Of a stretch of 64,000 nucleotides of DNA, positions 1 to 8,785 are shown one piece after another. The notes under the pieces were generated by a model, which saw only the letters and a list, made by a program, of their open reading frames with translations, ran no database searches and was not told the origin of the DNA. Each line of letters starts with the position of its first letter. Positions within the stretch are counted from its first letter, which is position 1. The DNA is from an uncultured SAR86 cluster bacterium (GTDB lineage: Bacteria > Pseudomonadota > Gammaproteobacteria > Magnimaribacterales > D2472). The DNA lies in NCBI GenBank assembly GCA_943788515.1, contig CALSQM010000002.1, positions 124,001 to 188,000 on the forward strand, given 5' to 3'. The translations under genes were made by a program, and so were the position numbers.

Positions 1-333
1 GACTTTTTTGATAAAAGCCTCATTAATTATGAAGAAGGTAAAGTGCCACTTCTGCATAGAATGATTCCAGCTGATATAAAGAATTTATACTTTATAGGTC
101 TTTTTCAGCCTTTGGGTTGCATTTGGCCTGGAGCAGAGCTTCAATCTAAATTAGCCGCTCAACATCTCTGCGGCAATTGGACGCCAAAAAAATCATTCAA
201 AGAACTAATAGAAAAAGAACTAGCTAATCCAGATGTAAAACAAATCGACACGCCAAGGCATACAATAACTGTTGACGATCATGCTTTTAGAGCTAGATTA
301 AAGAAAGAAATAAATAGATCTATTCCTGCTTAA
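1..333 (+). CDS. Flavin-containing monooxygenase-like protein, C-terminal fragment
   Basis: The frame is open from the first base, so the gene begins outside the window; the GTG at 43 in the ORF track is internal. About 110 C-terminal residues are visible. The segment GLFQPLGCIWPGAELQSKLA resembles the C-terminal part of FMO/Baeyer-Villiger type FAD-dependent monooxygenases, where a 'LxQPxG..xPxxELQ' stretch precedes the last helices. FAD and NADPH Rossmann motifs would lie upstream and cannot be checked. Substrate unknown. The next gene starts 4 nt after the stop, so the two are probably cotranscribed. Confidence 0.6.
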   Translation, partial: DFFDKSLINYEEGKVPLLHRMIPADIKNLYFIGLFQPLGCIWPGAELQSKLAAQHLCGNWTPKKSFKELIEKELANPDVKQIDTPRHTITVDDHAFRARLKKEINRSIPA

Positions 334-337
334 AAAA

Positions 338-973
338 ATGGATCAGTGCATTGTTTGTGAAAGCAATCTTATTGAAAGTTTTCAAACGTCAGATAATAAA
401 AAACATTGGAAGTGCCTGCGCTGTTTTGCTAAGTTCCTTGATAAAAAACATTATATAAACTCAGACATAGAAAAAGAAAGATACTTAGAGCACGAGAATA
501 TAATAGAGGATGAGGGCTATAGAAATTTCTTATCAAGACTCTCTACTCCACTTAAAGATAAATTATTGCAAGGCTCCAAGGGGCTTGACTTTGGGTGTGG
601 GCATGGGCCAGCTTTAGCTGATATTTTAATTAAAGATGGGTTTGATGTAGATCTATATGATCCTTTTTTCTTTCCAGATGAGGATGTTTTTTTAAAGCAA
701 TATGACTTTATAACTTGTACAGAAACCGCAGAACATTTTTTTGAACCAGCAAAGGAGTTTAAGATTCTACATAGCCTACTTAAGAAAAATGGCTGGTTGG
801 GAGTAATGACCAATACTCTTACTACAGATGATGCCTTCGATTCTTGGTATTACAGAAGAGACCCAACTCATGTATGTTTTTATTCAGAAGAGACTTTTAA
901 AGTAATCGCGGAACAAAAAAATTGGTTATATGAGCCTATTTCAAAAGACATAGCTTTATTTCAAAAAAAATAA
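338..973 (+). CDS. SAM-dependent methyltransferase with N-terminal zinc-ribbon-like segment
   Basis: 211 aa. The N-terminus carries two Cys pairs (CIVC near residue 4 and CLRC near 27) that look like a small zinc ribbon. A class I methyltransferase fold follows: motif I GLDFGCGHGPAL near residue 83, then ITCTETAEHFFEP and a post-motif strand NGWLGVMTN. This architecture occurs in small-molecule or sugar methyltransferases with a Cys-rich lead-in, but the substrate cannot be inferred. The ATG lies 4 nt after the upstream monooxygenase stop with no clear Shine-Dalgarno sequence, so translation may be coupled. Confidence 0.75.
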   Translation: MDQCIVCESNLIESFQTSDNKKHWKCLRCFAKFLDKKHYINSDIEKERYLEHENIIEDEGYRNFLSRLSTPLKDKLLQGSKGLDFGCGHGPALADILIKDGFDVDLYDPFFFPDEDVFLKQYDFITCTETAEHFFEPAKEFKILHSLLKKNGWLGVMTNTLTTDDAFDSWYYRRDPTHVCFYSEETFKVIAEQKNWLYEPISKDIALFQKK

Positions 974-1008
974 TTTCTTTGGTCATTTCATTTATGGTAA
1001 CTTAAGTC

Positions 1009-2217
1009 ATGAATAAAATTTTATTACTTCTTTTATTAACAGCCATAACCATAGTTGGTTTTATTTATGGTCCCAAGGCTGTTCGACTTTACAATTTGGC
1101 AAATCTTTATGATGAAGAATCCATAGCCAGTAATTTTATTAATATCGATAAACTTTTTACAGTATCTGAGCCTATCCCATCATCAGAAAAACCCCATATA
1201 TTTAATAAAAAACCCTACAAACTTCCAGAAACTTATTTTTTTGAAGGAGAAGAAAGAAATTTCCAAGAGGATCTAGATCATTTTAAAACTGATGGACTTA
1301 TTGTTTTGCATAATGGAGACATGCTTTATGAGAATTACTGGAACGGTAACTCGGCTAGCTCAAAACATATAGCTTTCTCTGTTTCAAAGTCTTTTTTATC
1401 AGCACTCATTGGAATAGCAGTAGGCGATGGTTTAATAGACAGCATCGAAGATCCGGTAACCAAGTACATACCAGACTTTAATGGAACGGGTTATGAAGGA
1501 GTGCGCATTAAAGATATTCTTCAAATGTCATCAGGCGTTAAATTCAATGAAGATTATGCTGACCCAAAATCAGATATAAATATATTTGGTAGAGCTGTAG
1601 CTAGAGGCTCGTCTTTTAGAGATTTTTCAAAAACTTTAGAAAGAGAAAAAACTCCAGGAACTTACCATCACTATGTCAGCATCGATACTCAGGTTCTTGG
1701 CTTCTTGCTTGCAGAAGTAACAGGGGTATCCGTTCAAGATTATTTATATGAAAAGATATGGAACAAAATTGGAATGGAGCAGGGCGCCTATTACATAACA
1801 GACAACCTTGGAGTTGAAATGGCTTTAGGCGGATTAAATGCAACCCTAAGAGATTATGCTAAATTTGGTCAGCTATACCTCAATGATGGAAACTGGATGG
1901 GTGAACAGGTTGTACCAGCAGAGTGGGTAAAAGCCTCATACAATACAGATGGCCCTCATTTAAAACCAGGAGAGCATGATATGTCTTCTAGTCCATGGGG
2001 ATATGGTCTTCAATGGTGGGTCCCAGGTTTTCCAGATACAGATTACACAGCATCAGGTGTGTATAACCAATACATTTACATAGACCCACTCACAAATGTC
2101 GTGGTAGCCAAAACCTCATCTAATCATAGATATACAGCAGAAAAAGAATACTCAAAAGCTGCAAATGTAGCTATGTTTAGGGCAATAGCAAAAAGTATTC
2201 AAAGCTCAGAAAATTAA
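1009..2217 (+). CDS. Serine hydrolase of the beta-lactamase class C / 6-aminohexanoate-dimer hydrolase family
   Basis: 402 aa with one N-terminal hydrophobic segment (residues about 4-20), so it is exported or membrane-anchored to the periplasm. The SxxK nucleophile motif is SVSKSF near residue 126, followed by a Tyr motif in YHHYVSIDTQ near 222, the usual active site of class C beta-lactamase-like esterases and amidases. WGYGLQWWVPG and the SGVYNQYIYIDP strand match the C-terminal half of nylon-oligomer-hydrolase relatives. The true substrate is unknown; this fold covers esterases, D-amino peptidases and carboxylesterases. A TATGGT element 10 nt before ATG is a possible -10 box with a very short leader. 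Confidence 0.8.
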   Translation: MNKILLLLLLTAITIVGFIYGPKAVRLYNLANLYDEESIASNFINIDKLFTVSEPIPSSEKPHIFNKKPYKLPETYFFEGEERNFQEDLDHFKTDGLIVLHNGDMLYENYWNGNSASSKHIAFSVSKSFLSALIGIAVGDGLIDSIEDPVTKYIPDFNGTGYEGVRIKDILQMSSGVKFNEDYADPKSDINIFGRAVARGSSFRDFSKTLEREKTPGTYHHYVSIDTQVLGFLLAEVTGVSVQDYLYEKIWNKIGMEQGAYYITDNLGVEMALGGLNATLRDYAKFGQLYLNDGNWMGEQVVPAEWVKASYNTDGPHLKPGEHDMSSSPWGYGLQWWVPGFPDTDYTASGVYNQYIYIDPLTNVVVAKTSSNHRYTAEKEYSKAANVAMFRAIAKSIQSSEN

Positions 2218-2233
2218 AGGAGGCTCATCCATT

Positions 2234-3076
2234 TTGAAATTATTTTTATCTCAAAATATTAAACAATTTTTTTTCTATAAAGCAATTGGACTGTCTTTAA
2301 TATTAATTAGTTTCTCTTCTCTCTCTAGTGCCAAACTCGATATAAATAGCCCTGTAGATGGAAAAGTTACCTCTTTAATGTTTGTTGGAAACAGTTTTTT
2401 TTATTACAACAATAGCCTGCATAATCATCTCGGTAATCTTATCAAGAACGATCCAAATGTAACTTCTATGAAAAGGAGGTCGATAACAATAAATGGGTCT
2501 GATCTTCCATGGCATGATATCGAAAGCTATCTTTCAAATGACCAAATTGGCAGCTTTAGAATTGATACAAAAAACAACAATAAGTATGTCCCAAGTTCTA
2601 ATACTAAGATCGATGCTGTTATATTTATGGGGTGTAGTCTTTGCCCAATACACCCCGACACAAAAGATACCTTTCAAGTTTATGTAAAGAGTTACTCGGA
2701 AATTATTAGAGAGAAGAATGCAGAGCCAATGCTTTTTATGTCATGGCCTTATAAAAATAAACCTGAAATGATTGACTCTCTTAGAAATGTTTTTATTGAT
2801 ACCGCTAATAAAAATAACTTATTACTAATTCCAGCTGGCGAGGCTTTTCATCGCTTCAATCTAAACCACCCGGAAATAGATTTATATACTAAAGACCTCA
2901 GACATCCTTCTAAAGAGGGAACTTATCTGGCAGCAGCTGTAGTATTTGCAACTCTTTACGGGAAAGCGACCGCAGGTAATTCCGGCATTATGAATTTAGA
3001 TCCAGAAGTGGCACTTAAAATACAAAGGTCTGTAGATGAAACAGTCTCAGATTTTATGGGCGTCACCCTAAGGTAA
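2234..3076 (+). CDS. Secreted SGNH/GDSL-like hydrolase (DUF4886-like)
   Basis: 280 aa. Start is TTG at 2234, supported by a strong GGAGG at 2219-2223, 10 nt upstream. An N-terminal signal peptide (about 30 residues, ending near LSSA) sends it out of the cytoplasm. The block MFVGNSFFYYNNSL near residue 50 fits the GNS nucleophile block of SGNH/DUF4886 proteins, and LRHPSKEGTYLAAAVVFATLYG near residue 225 supplies the catalytic Asp/His region. Probably a carbohydrate or lipid esterase; substrate unknown. It follows the serine hydrolase by 16 nt, giving a two-gene operon of exported hydrolases. Confidence 0.65.
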   Translation: MKLFLSQNIKQFFFYKAIGLSLILISFSSLSSAKLDINSPVDGKVTSLMFVGNSFFYYNNSLHNHLGNLIKNDPNVTSMKRRSITINGSDLPWHDIESYLSNDQIGSFRIDTKNNNKYVPSSNTKIDAVIFMGCSLCPIHPDTKDTFQVYVKSYSEIIREKNAEPMLFMSWPYKNKPEMIDSLRNVFIDTANKNNLLLIPAGEAFHRFNLNHPEIDLYTKDLRHPSKEGTYLAAAVVFATLYGKATAGNSGIMNLDPEVALKIQRSVDETVSDFMGVTLR

Positions 3077-3145
3077 CTTATATTTACTTCAGATCACTCT
3101 TATATATATAATTCATAGACATCAAAATATTCAAGGGGGAGTATT

Positions 3146-3763
3146 ATGAAAAAATTACTAACATTAGTAGCTATGTTTACAGCAGCAAATATGTCAGCAG
3201 GACATCATGAGAAGGGTGAGCATTCTCATCACAATATGGGCAATTCAAAAGAATGGGAAATTAAAGCCTATACTTCTGCAGCTCCGAGTTTTATTGGAGA
3301 TCATGCAACTGTCATTAGTTCGTCTGGCAAGGTTTTAAGAGAGGGAACAAATGGCTGGAGATGTGAGCCTTTTATGCCGGTACCTAAGGGAGGTTTCAAG
3401 ACGGCGCATGGAGCCGCAGCAGCATGCTCAGATAAAAATGCAGTAGCTTGGGCTAATGCATATAAATCAAATACAAATCCTGAACTTGAATCAGATGGAT
3501 GGATCTGGATGTTACATGGAGATCTTGGAGTAGACAACTTTAAGCCTTATACCGACGGTCAAAAGGATGCTGGGCATAAACATTTTATTGAGTCCGGTGC
3601 GCACCTTATGTTGATGCCAAAAGACCCTTCATCTATGGATAATCAATCAACAGACTATACAACCGGCGGACCTTATGTAATGTTCAAAGGAACACCATAT
3701 GTTCACATGATGATACCTTTAGATGGTTATTATGATTATCAGCCAGAAGCTGCACCCAAATAG
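3146..3763 (+). CDS. Uncharacterised secreted protein with His-rich mature N-terminus
   Basis: 205 aa, family not recognised. Signal peptide MKKLLTLVAMFTAANMSA is followed at once by a His-rich stretch (GHHEKGEHSHHNMG). The remainder is a compact Gly/Trp/Pro-rich domain with two Cys (WRCEPF and AAACSD) that could form a disulfide, and a C-terminal half rich in HF, HLMLMP and PYVHMM. Shine-Dalgarno AAGGGGGA at 3133-3140 is among the strongest in the window, suggesting high expression. It is followed 8 nt later by the DUF962 gene. The His cluster hints at metal binding, but that is only inference. Confidence 0.7.
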   Translation: MKKLLTLVAMFTAANMSAGHHEKGEHSHHNMGNSKEWEIKAYTSAAPSFIGDHATVISSSGKVLREGTNGWRCEPFMPVPKGGFKTAHGAAAACSDKNAVAWANAYKSNTNPELESDGWIWMLHGDLGVDNFKPYTDGQKDAGHKHFIESGAHLMLMPKDPSSMDNQSTDYTTGGPYVMFKGTPYVHMMIPLDGYYDYQPEAAPK

Positions 3764-3771
3764 GCTAGAAC

Positions 3772-4077
3772 ATGGAAAGATATACAAGTTTTAAAGACTT
3801 TTACCCTTATTACCTAAGTGAGCATGATAATAAATACACAAAGCTTCTGCATTTTATAGGTACAACTATAGCCATATATCTATATATTAGATTTTTTATT
3901 ACTTTTAATTTTATGTTTTTGTTATATTCGCTTTTAGTTGGTTATGGCTTTGCTTGGACTGGTCATTTCTTTGTTGAAAAGAATAAGCCAGCAACTTTTA
4001 AGTACCCTTTATGGAGCTTTATTGGCGATCATAAAATGTATTTAGAGATTCTTCAGGGCAAACATAAAATTATTTAA
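3772..4077 (+). CDS. Mpo1-like (DUF962) membrane protein
   Basis: 101 aa. The N-terminus FKDFYPYYLSEHDNKYTKLLHFIGT and the later block FAWTGHFFVEKNKPATFKYPLW are typical of the DUF962/Mpo1 family. Two membrane segments lie between residues about 27 and 62. Yeast Mpo1 is an Fe(II)-dependent dioxygenase that shortens 2-hydroxy fatty acids; the conserved His residues (LLHFIG, TGHFF, GDHKMYLE) are present here. Its neighbour is a fatty-acid-hydroxylase-superfamily protein, which fits a shared lipid role by inference. Confidence 0.8.
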   Translation: MERYTSFKDFYPYYLSEHDNKYTKLLHFIGTTIAIYLYIRFFITFNFMFLLYSLLVGYGFAWTGHFFVEKNKPATFKYPLWSFIGDHKMYLEILQGKHKII

Positions 4078-4082
4078 GACTT

Positions 4083-4901
4083 ATGGAAACTTATCAAATA
4101 ATAATTTTGGCATTATTCTTTGGCCTCGTGGCTTTAGAGATCATATTTACAAATTTTTTTAAAAAGAATAACCAACGCACCAAGGATGGAGTGGTTGAGT
4201 TATTTGGTTTCTTCCAATTGAATTTCTTAGCACTTCCACTGGTGTTTGGCTTTGGGTATGGCCTGGCCGAGACCTTGTTTCCTGCCAGTCAAGGTGTGAT
4301 TTCTAATTGGGGATTTTTTGCTATATTTGGGCTGCTATTAATTTTTGATGATTTAACTCAATACTGGTGGCATAGAACTTGTCATAGCATCCCTATTCTA
4401 TATAACCTGCATAGAGCTCATCATGATCCTGAATATCTTTCTATTAGAGTGGTGTACAGAAATGCTCTTTTGTATTACTTACTAATGCCAGGTTTGTGGT
4501 TCGCGGGCGCGCTTTTTTTTATGGGATCGGGCTGGGTATATGCTGTTTACATCGTAATAAAACAGGCTGTAATCTATGGAGCACATACCGATTTAAGATG
4601 GGATAAAAAACTTTATGAAATAAAATGGATGAGTCCTATTATGTGGGTCTTAGAAAGAACAATATCAACCCCATCGACTCATTGGATGCATCATGGCAAA
4701 CATTTAAGTGATGAGAACACCCACTATAAAGGAAATTATGGGAACCTCTTGTTTCTTTGGGATATTATATTTGGTACTGCAAGAATAACGAGAAAGTACC
4801 CTAAAGAGGTTGGTGTAGAAAATTTATCTGAAGTCTCTGCGCTAACTCAATTATTCTGGCCAATATTTAGGTCTCCCGAACCGCAAAAAAAATCAAAATA
4901 A
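4083..4901 (+). CDS. Sterol desaturase / fatty acid hydroxylase superfamily protein
   Basis: 272 aa polytopic membrane protein. It carries the di-iron histidine motifs of the superfamily: HRTCH near residue 98, HRAHH near 112 and HWMHH near 200. This clade typically hydroxylates or desaturates fatty acyl or sterol substrates at the membrane. It starts 5 nt after the DUF962 gene and is followed immediately by the DUF3445 haem-protein gene, so three likely oxidative enzymes are in one transcript. Exact substrate unknown. Confidence 0.85.
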   Translation: METYQIIILALFFGLVALEIIFTNFFKKNNQRTKDGVVELFGFFQLNFLALPLVFGFGYGLAETLFPASQGVISNWGFFAIFGLLLIFDDLTQYWWHRTCHSIPILYNLHRAHHDPEYLSIRVVYRNALLYYLLMPGLWFAGALFFMGSGWVYAVYIVIKQAVIYGAHTDLRWDKKLYEIKWMSPIMWVLERTISTPSTHWMHHGKHLSDENTHYKGNYGNLLFLWDIIFGTARITRKYPKEVGVENLSEVSALTQLFWPIFRSPEPQKKSK

Positions 4902-4902
4902 T

Positions 4903-5688
4903 TTGAGCAAGGAACAGGATCTATCATTTTGGAATAACCCGCCATGGGGTGATGGAAAGCAAAAATATAAGCTTGGATTAAATCCAATACCTCTGGAAGA
5001 ATGGCTTAATCGAGAAATTGGCCCTGAGCTTTTAGGTCATAAGAAACAACTATTAGACAATAATTACCATGATGTTGTTGCAGTTACTCCTTCATCTCTA
5101 GAGGCGCAGACTATTCTTAATGAACACTTCAAAGTCGATAAAAACAATTATCCCGATCTAATTGCTGATATGAGTTTGCTTATTCAAGATGATCTTTGCC
5201 TAATTAGGTCTAATGGTGAGCAAGAACTTTTGGCTGCCAGTGTTTGCTCGCCTAGTTACTGGAATGTTCAATCCAAGATAGGCAAGCCACTGACAGAAAT
5301 TCATGAACCCGTTACAACCCTTAACGAGAAAATTGGTGACAGAATTTCAACTTTTATAAGACGGGCTCCTGTTATGAGGCCCTTTGCAAGACAAAACTGG
5401 TTAATTCATGGAGATACAAATAGGTTTTATTTAAAAGAAGAACAACTCCCTAAAACAGATCCGGCAGAATGGTTTATTAGATCTGAAAAAGAAACTCTTT
5501 GTCGATTTGATGAGGAGTACTCACTTTTTACTATCAATGTTTTGTTTCAACCTCTTCATTTGGTGCATAAGTACCCTCAACAGAAACAAAACTTAATGGA
5601 TAGCTTAGGTAGTTTTGATGATGCAGAGGCTGAATATTTTGGCGGAATAAAAAAGGTACAGCTTTTACTCGATTACCTATCAAGCTAA
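4903..5688 (+). CDS. DUF3445 haem-dependent oxidative N-demethylase-like protein
   Basis: 261 aa. The TTG start at 4903 lies 1 nt after the upstream stop, so it is probably translationally coupled. Family hallmarks are SPSYWNVQSKIGKPLTEIH near residue 119 and the C-terminal FIRSEKETLCRFDEEYSLFT, matching the DUF3445 pattern that ends in 'R.E.QTL.RLP'. Characterised members include the alpha subunit of haem-dependent oxidative N-demethylase (dimethylamine oxidation). Subunits beta and gamma are not seen here, so the in vivo reaction is uncertain. Confidence 0.75.
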   Translation: MSKEQDLSFWNNPPWGDGKQKYKLGLNPIPLEEWLNREIGPELLGHKKQLLDNNYHDVVAVTPSSLEAQTILNEHFKVDKNNYPDLIADMSLLIQDDLCLIRSNGEQELLAASVCSPSYWNVQSKIGKPLTEIHEPVTTLNEKIGDRISTFIRRAPVMRPFARQNWLIHGDTNRFYLKEEQLPKTDPAEWFIRSEKETLCRFDEEYSLFTINVLFQPLHLVHKYPQQKQNLMDSLGSFDDAEAEYFGGIKKVQLLLDYLSS

Positions 5689-5726
5689 ATAGAGTAAAAT
5701 AAAGAATCATAAATTAGGGGATAAAT

Positions 5727-6230
5727 ATGTTTGGTGGAATTTCTTATATTGGTTGGCTTCATACTATTCTTGGAATTGCAGCTATTGTGATCGGTCTTTA
5801 TTTATTAATAAAAGATAGATTTATTTTTATGAATACCAATCTTGCTAGGTTTTATCTATTAAGCACGGTAATAACATGCGCATCATCATTTCTTCTATAT
5901 GGAGCAACAGGCTCGTTTAATACCGCTCACTGGCTTTCAGTTATAACTATTTTGGCTGTCTTATTTGCATTGGGTTTAGAAAGATTTAATATTTTTGGAT
6001 TCTTAAATGTGTACTTAAAACAACTTGCGCTTACAGGAACTGTTTTCTTTAGTATGCTTCCTACCACTGCAGAGGTTCTCCAAAGACTCCCACCAAGAGA
6101 TCCATTTGTTGATTCTATTGAAGATCCTTTAGTTCAAAGTTTTTATATGGCCTATGTTGTTATTTTTGGGCTATTTGGAGTCTACCAAGTTATTAAGATA
6201 TATCGGGGGAATAATATATATGGAATTTAA
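5727..6230 (+). CDS. Hypothetical membrane protein, about five TM helices
   Basis: 167 aa, family not recognised. Hydrophobic segments at about residues 7-26, 41-60, 68-87, 95-113 and 140-160, with little soluble sequence. Shine-Dalgarno TAGGGGA precedes the ATG. Its 3' end overlaps the start of the ALDH7 gene by 11 bp, so it is probably coexpressed with the lysine-catabolism pair. That could suggest a transport or membrane role, but nothing in the sequence proves it. Confidence 0.7.
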   Translation: MFGGISYIGWLHTILGIAAIVIGLYLLIKDRFIFMNTNLARFYLLSTVITCASSFLLYGATGSFNTAHWLSVITILAVLFALGLERFNIFGFLNVYLKQLALTGTVFFSMLPTTAEVLQRLPPRDPFVDSIEDPLVQSFYMAYVVIFGLFGVYQVIKIYRGNNIYGI

Positions 6231-7593
6231 TAATCATGATGAGTTAGTTGCGGCTTCAAAGAATGCTGCTAAAAAATGGAGACTAGTTCCAGCACCCCAA
6301 AGGGGTGAGGTTGTTAGGCAATTTGGAAATGAATTAAGAATTCAAAAAGCTGCTCTTGCAAAAGTCATTACTGCAGAGTCAAAAAAAATTGTTACTGAGG
6401 CTGAGGGAGAGGTGCAAGAAGCAATTGATATGTGCGACTTTGCCACAGGGCTTAGTAGGCAGCTATATGGTCTTACTATGCCAAGCGAAAGACCAGATCA
6501 TAGGCTTCAAGAATTGTGGCAGCCTATTGGTGTAGTTGGATGTATCACAGCCTTTAACTTTCCTATGGCAGTATTTGCATGGAATTTTTGTTTAGCTTCT
6601 GTTTGTGGGAATAGTATTATTTGGAAACCCAGCCCGCATTCAAACGGTTGTGCAGATGCTCTTAAAAATGCTTGGGATAAAGTTGCTGGCGAGCATAAAG
6701 ATCTCGTTCTAGTTTTAAAGGGCGGAAATGAAGAAGCCGTTGCTCTTTGCAAAGATAGCAATATACCTCTTATATCTGCAACAGGCAGCACTCAAATGGG
6801 TAAAGAGCTCGCGCCCATAGTTTCAGCAAGGCTAGGCAGAACTTTACTAGAGCTTGGTGGAAATAATGCAGCAATAATCTGTCCTACTGCAGACTTAGAT
6901 CTAACAGTGAAAGGTGTGACTTTTTCAGCTTGTGGTACGACTGGTCAAAGATGTACAACATTAAGAAGGGCTTTTGTTCATGAAGATATCTATGAGGAAT
7001 TCATGCAAAAGCTACACGCATACTATGCCACTCTTAAAATTGGAGACCCTTCAGATAAGTCATCACAGCTAGGTCCATTGATTTCAAAAAGTAGTTACGA
7101 GGATATGCAAAAAGTTTTAGAGTCTCTTGGTGATAAAGATGTGAAAGTTCATGGCGGACAAAGGCTAGATGTTGGAGACCCTCAAGAATTTTATGTAATG
7201 CCTGCAATAGTTGAAGTTTTAAAGGTAGAAGATGAAATGTTAAATGAAACTTTTGCACCTATTCTTTATGTAAAGAAATTTACAGAACTTAACAACGCTA
7301 TTCAAATGCAGAACAATGTTAAGCAAGGCCTCAGTAGTTCAATTTTTACAAATGATATGAGAGAGTCAGAATTATTTTTAAGCTCCGAAGGAAGTGACTG
7401 TGGAATAGCTAATGTGAATATTGGAACAAGTGGCGCAGAAATAGGTGGGGCTTTTGGTGGAGAAAAGGATACGGGTGGCGGCAGAGAATCTGGCTCGGAT
7501 GCCTGGAAAACTTATATGAGAAGAGTAACCGCAACAGTTAATTATGGAAAAGAACTTCCTTTAGCTCAGGGGGTTGAATTTGATGAAAGCTAA
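6220..7593 (+). CDS. Alpha-aminoadipic semialdehyde dehydrogenase (ALDH7 family)
   Basis: 457 aa from the ATG at 6220, which has GGGGGA at 6205-6210 with 9-nt spacing; the longer track ORF from 6154 overruns the preceding gene. Motifs: FNFPMAVFAWN, the substrate-side Glu in LLELGGNNAA, and catalytic Cys in TTGQRCTTLRRAFVHE. The C-terminal signature IGGAFGGEKDTGGGRESGSD is diagnostic of ALDH7/antiquitin, which oxidises alpha-aminoadipate semialdehyde (piperideine-6-carboxylate) to alpha-aminoadipate with NAD+. The next gene, overlapping by 11 bp, is a saccharopine-reductase-like enzyme, supporting lysine degradation. Confidence 0.9.
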   Translation: MEFNNHDELVAASKNAAKKWRLVPAPQRGEVVRQFGNELRIQKAALAKVITAESKKIVTEAEGEVQEAIDMCDFATGLSRQLYGLTMPSERPDHRLQELWQPIGVVGCITAFNFPMAVFAWNFCLASVCGNSIIWKPSPHSNGCADALKNAWDKVAGEHKDLVLVLKGGNEEAVALCKDSNIPLISATGSTQMGKELAPIVSARLGRTLLELGGNNAAIICPTADLDLTVKGVTFSACGTTGQRCTTLRRAFVHEDIYEEFMQKLHAYYATLKIGDPSDKSSQLGPLISKSSYEDMQKVLESLGDKDVKVHGGQRLDVGDPQEFYVMPAIVEVLKVEDEMLNETFAPILYVKKFTELNNAIQMQNNVKQGLSSSIFTNDMRESELFLSSEGSDCGIANVNIGTSGAEIGGAFGGEKDTGGGRESGSDAWKTYMRRVTATVNYGKELPLAQGVEFDES

Positions 7594-8590
7594 AATAGCA
7601 ATTATTGGGAAAGGCAATATTGGCTGGGCAATAAAGCAGCTCCTTAAGGATGATTATGAAATTAAGCATGGTGATATCACTGAGGGGCTTGATGCTCGTG
7701 ATATAGAACAAGTTAGAGTATTTTTAAAAGGAATGGATGCTGTAATTTCAGCTGGACCATTTGCGATAAATAAAAATATAGGAACCATTGCTGCAGAAAT
7801 GGGTATTGGGTATTTTGATTTAACCGAAGATGTTGAGACAACAGAATTCATAAGAAGCATCAATACAGCAAGCGTCATGATGCCTCAGTGCGGCCTTGCT
7901 CCTGGTGCAATTAATATTTGTGCCGCTGGAATGATGAGCCAATTTGATAAAGTGAATGAAGTAATGATGAGAGTAGGTGCATTGCCTAGATTCACTAACA
8001 ACGAAATGAGTTATTACCTAAGCTGGTCTACAAACGGGCTGATTAACGAATACTGTAATGAAGCGGACGCAATTTATGAGGGCAAATCTATCAAAGTTAT
8101 GCCTTTAGAAGGGGCAGAGAAATTAACAATAGAAGGTGAGGCCTATGAGGCATTTAATACAAGTGGTGGCTGCGCAACTATGTGTGAAACCTATGAGCAT
8201 AAGGTAGACAATTTGTCCTATAAAACCATTAGATACCCTGGGCATCTAAATCACATGAAGTTCTTATTTAATGACCTCCATCTAAAGAAGAATAAAGATA
8301 TTTTAGAAAAGCTTTTTGATAAAGAGGTCCCAAGAACGACGAATGATGTAATCGTATTTTTTGTAAAAGTGATTGGCGAAATAGATGGTATTCTCCAAGA
8401 AAAAACGTATTTAAAGAAAATATATGGTGACGATAAATTTAGTGCAATTCAAAGAACTACAGCATCAGGAGTTTGCAGTGTGTTGGAGATGTATATTAAC
8501 GGCAAAATAAAAGAAAAAGGGTTTATAAAACAAGAATCAATATCTTGGGATGACTTTGTAGACAATAAATTTGGAAGTGTTTATACCTAA
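7583..8590 (+). CDS. Saccharopine dehydrogenase family protein (L-glutamate-forming type)
   Basis: 335 aa from the ATG at 7583, which has AGGGGG 9 nt upstream; the track's TTG at 7574 is less likely. The N-terminal Rossmann motif IAIIGKGNIGWA is followed by saccharopine-reductase blocks YFDLTEDVETT, MPQCGLAPGAINI and SYKTIRYPGHLNHMKFL. The family oxidises saccharopine to aminoadipate semialdehyde plus glutamate, feeding the ALDH7 encoded just upstream. No lysine-ketoglutarate reductase gene is visible in the window, so the first step of the pathway must lie elsewhere or the substrate differs. Confidence 0.85.
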   Translation: MKAKIAIIGKGNIGWAIKQLLKDDYEIKHGDITEGLDARDIEQVRVFLKGMDAVISAGPFAINKNIGTIAAEMGIGYFDLTEDVETTEFIRSINTASVMMPQCGLAPGAINICAAGMMSQFDKVNEVMMRVGALPRFTNNEMSYYLSWSTNGLINEYCNEADAIYEGKSIKVMPLEGAEKLTIEGEAYEAFNTSGGCATMCETYEHKVDNLSYKTIRYPGHLNHMKFLFNDLHLKKNKDILEKLFDKEVPRTTNDVIVFFVKVIGEIDGILQEKTYLKKIYGDDKFSAIQRTTASGVCSVLEMYINGKIKEKGFIKQESISWDDFVDNKFGSVYT

Positions 8591-8785
8591 TTAATCTTTG
8601 TATATAAAGATCTCGTCAAGCGAGACCTTGAAGAAGCGTGTTAGCTTCATCGCAAGTGTTAAAGATGGATCAAACTTTCCATTCTCAATCGAGTTTATGG
8701 TTTGCCTGCTAACAGAAAGAGCCTCTGCCAGGGCGCTTTGGCTGACCTTGCCCTGCATTCGCAATTCTTTTAATTTATTCTCCAT
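8591..8785 (-). CDS. Small XRE-family transcriptional regulator
   Basis: 64 aa, almost entirely a Cro/CI helix-turn-helix: ELRMQGKVSQSALAEALSVSRQTINSIENGKFDPSL, ending in FFKVSLDEIF. It belongs to the very short single-domain XRE class usually paired with a small membrane protein. Its start overlaps the end of the upstream membrane-protein gene by 11 bp, so both come from one transcript. It probably binds the palindrome at 9289-9306 and represses its own operon (inference). The stop is flush with the end of the saccharopine reductase gene (tail-to-tail). Confidence 0.9.
   Translation of the reverse strand: MENKLKELRMQGKVSQSALAEALSVSRQTINSIENGKFDPSLTLAMKLTRFFKVSLDEIFIYKD

Noticed and set aside
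43-333. ORF track start GTG at 43 as a complete gene
   Set aside because: The frame is open to base 1 and the protein resembles only the C-terminal end of a monooxygenase.
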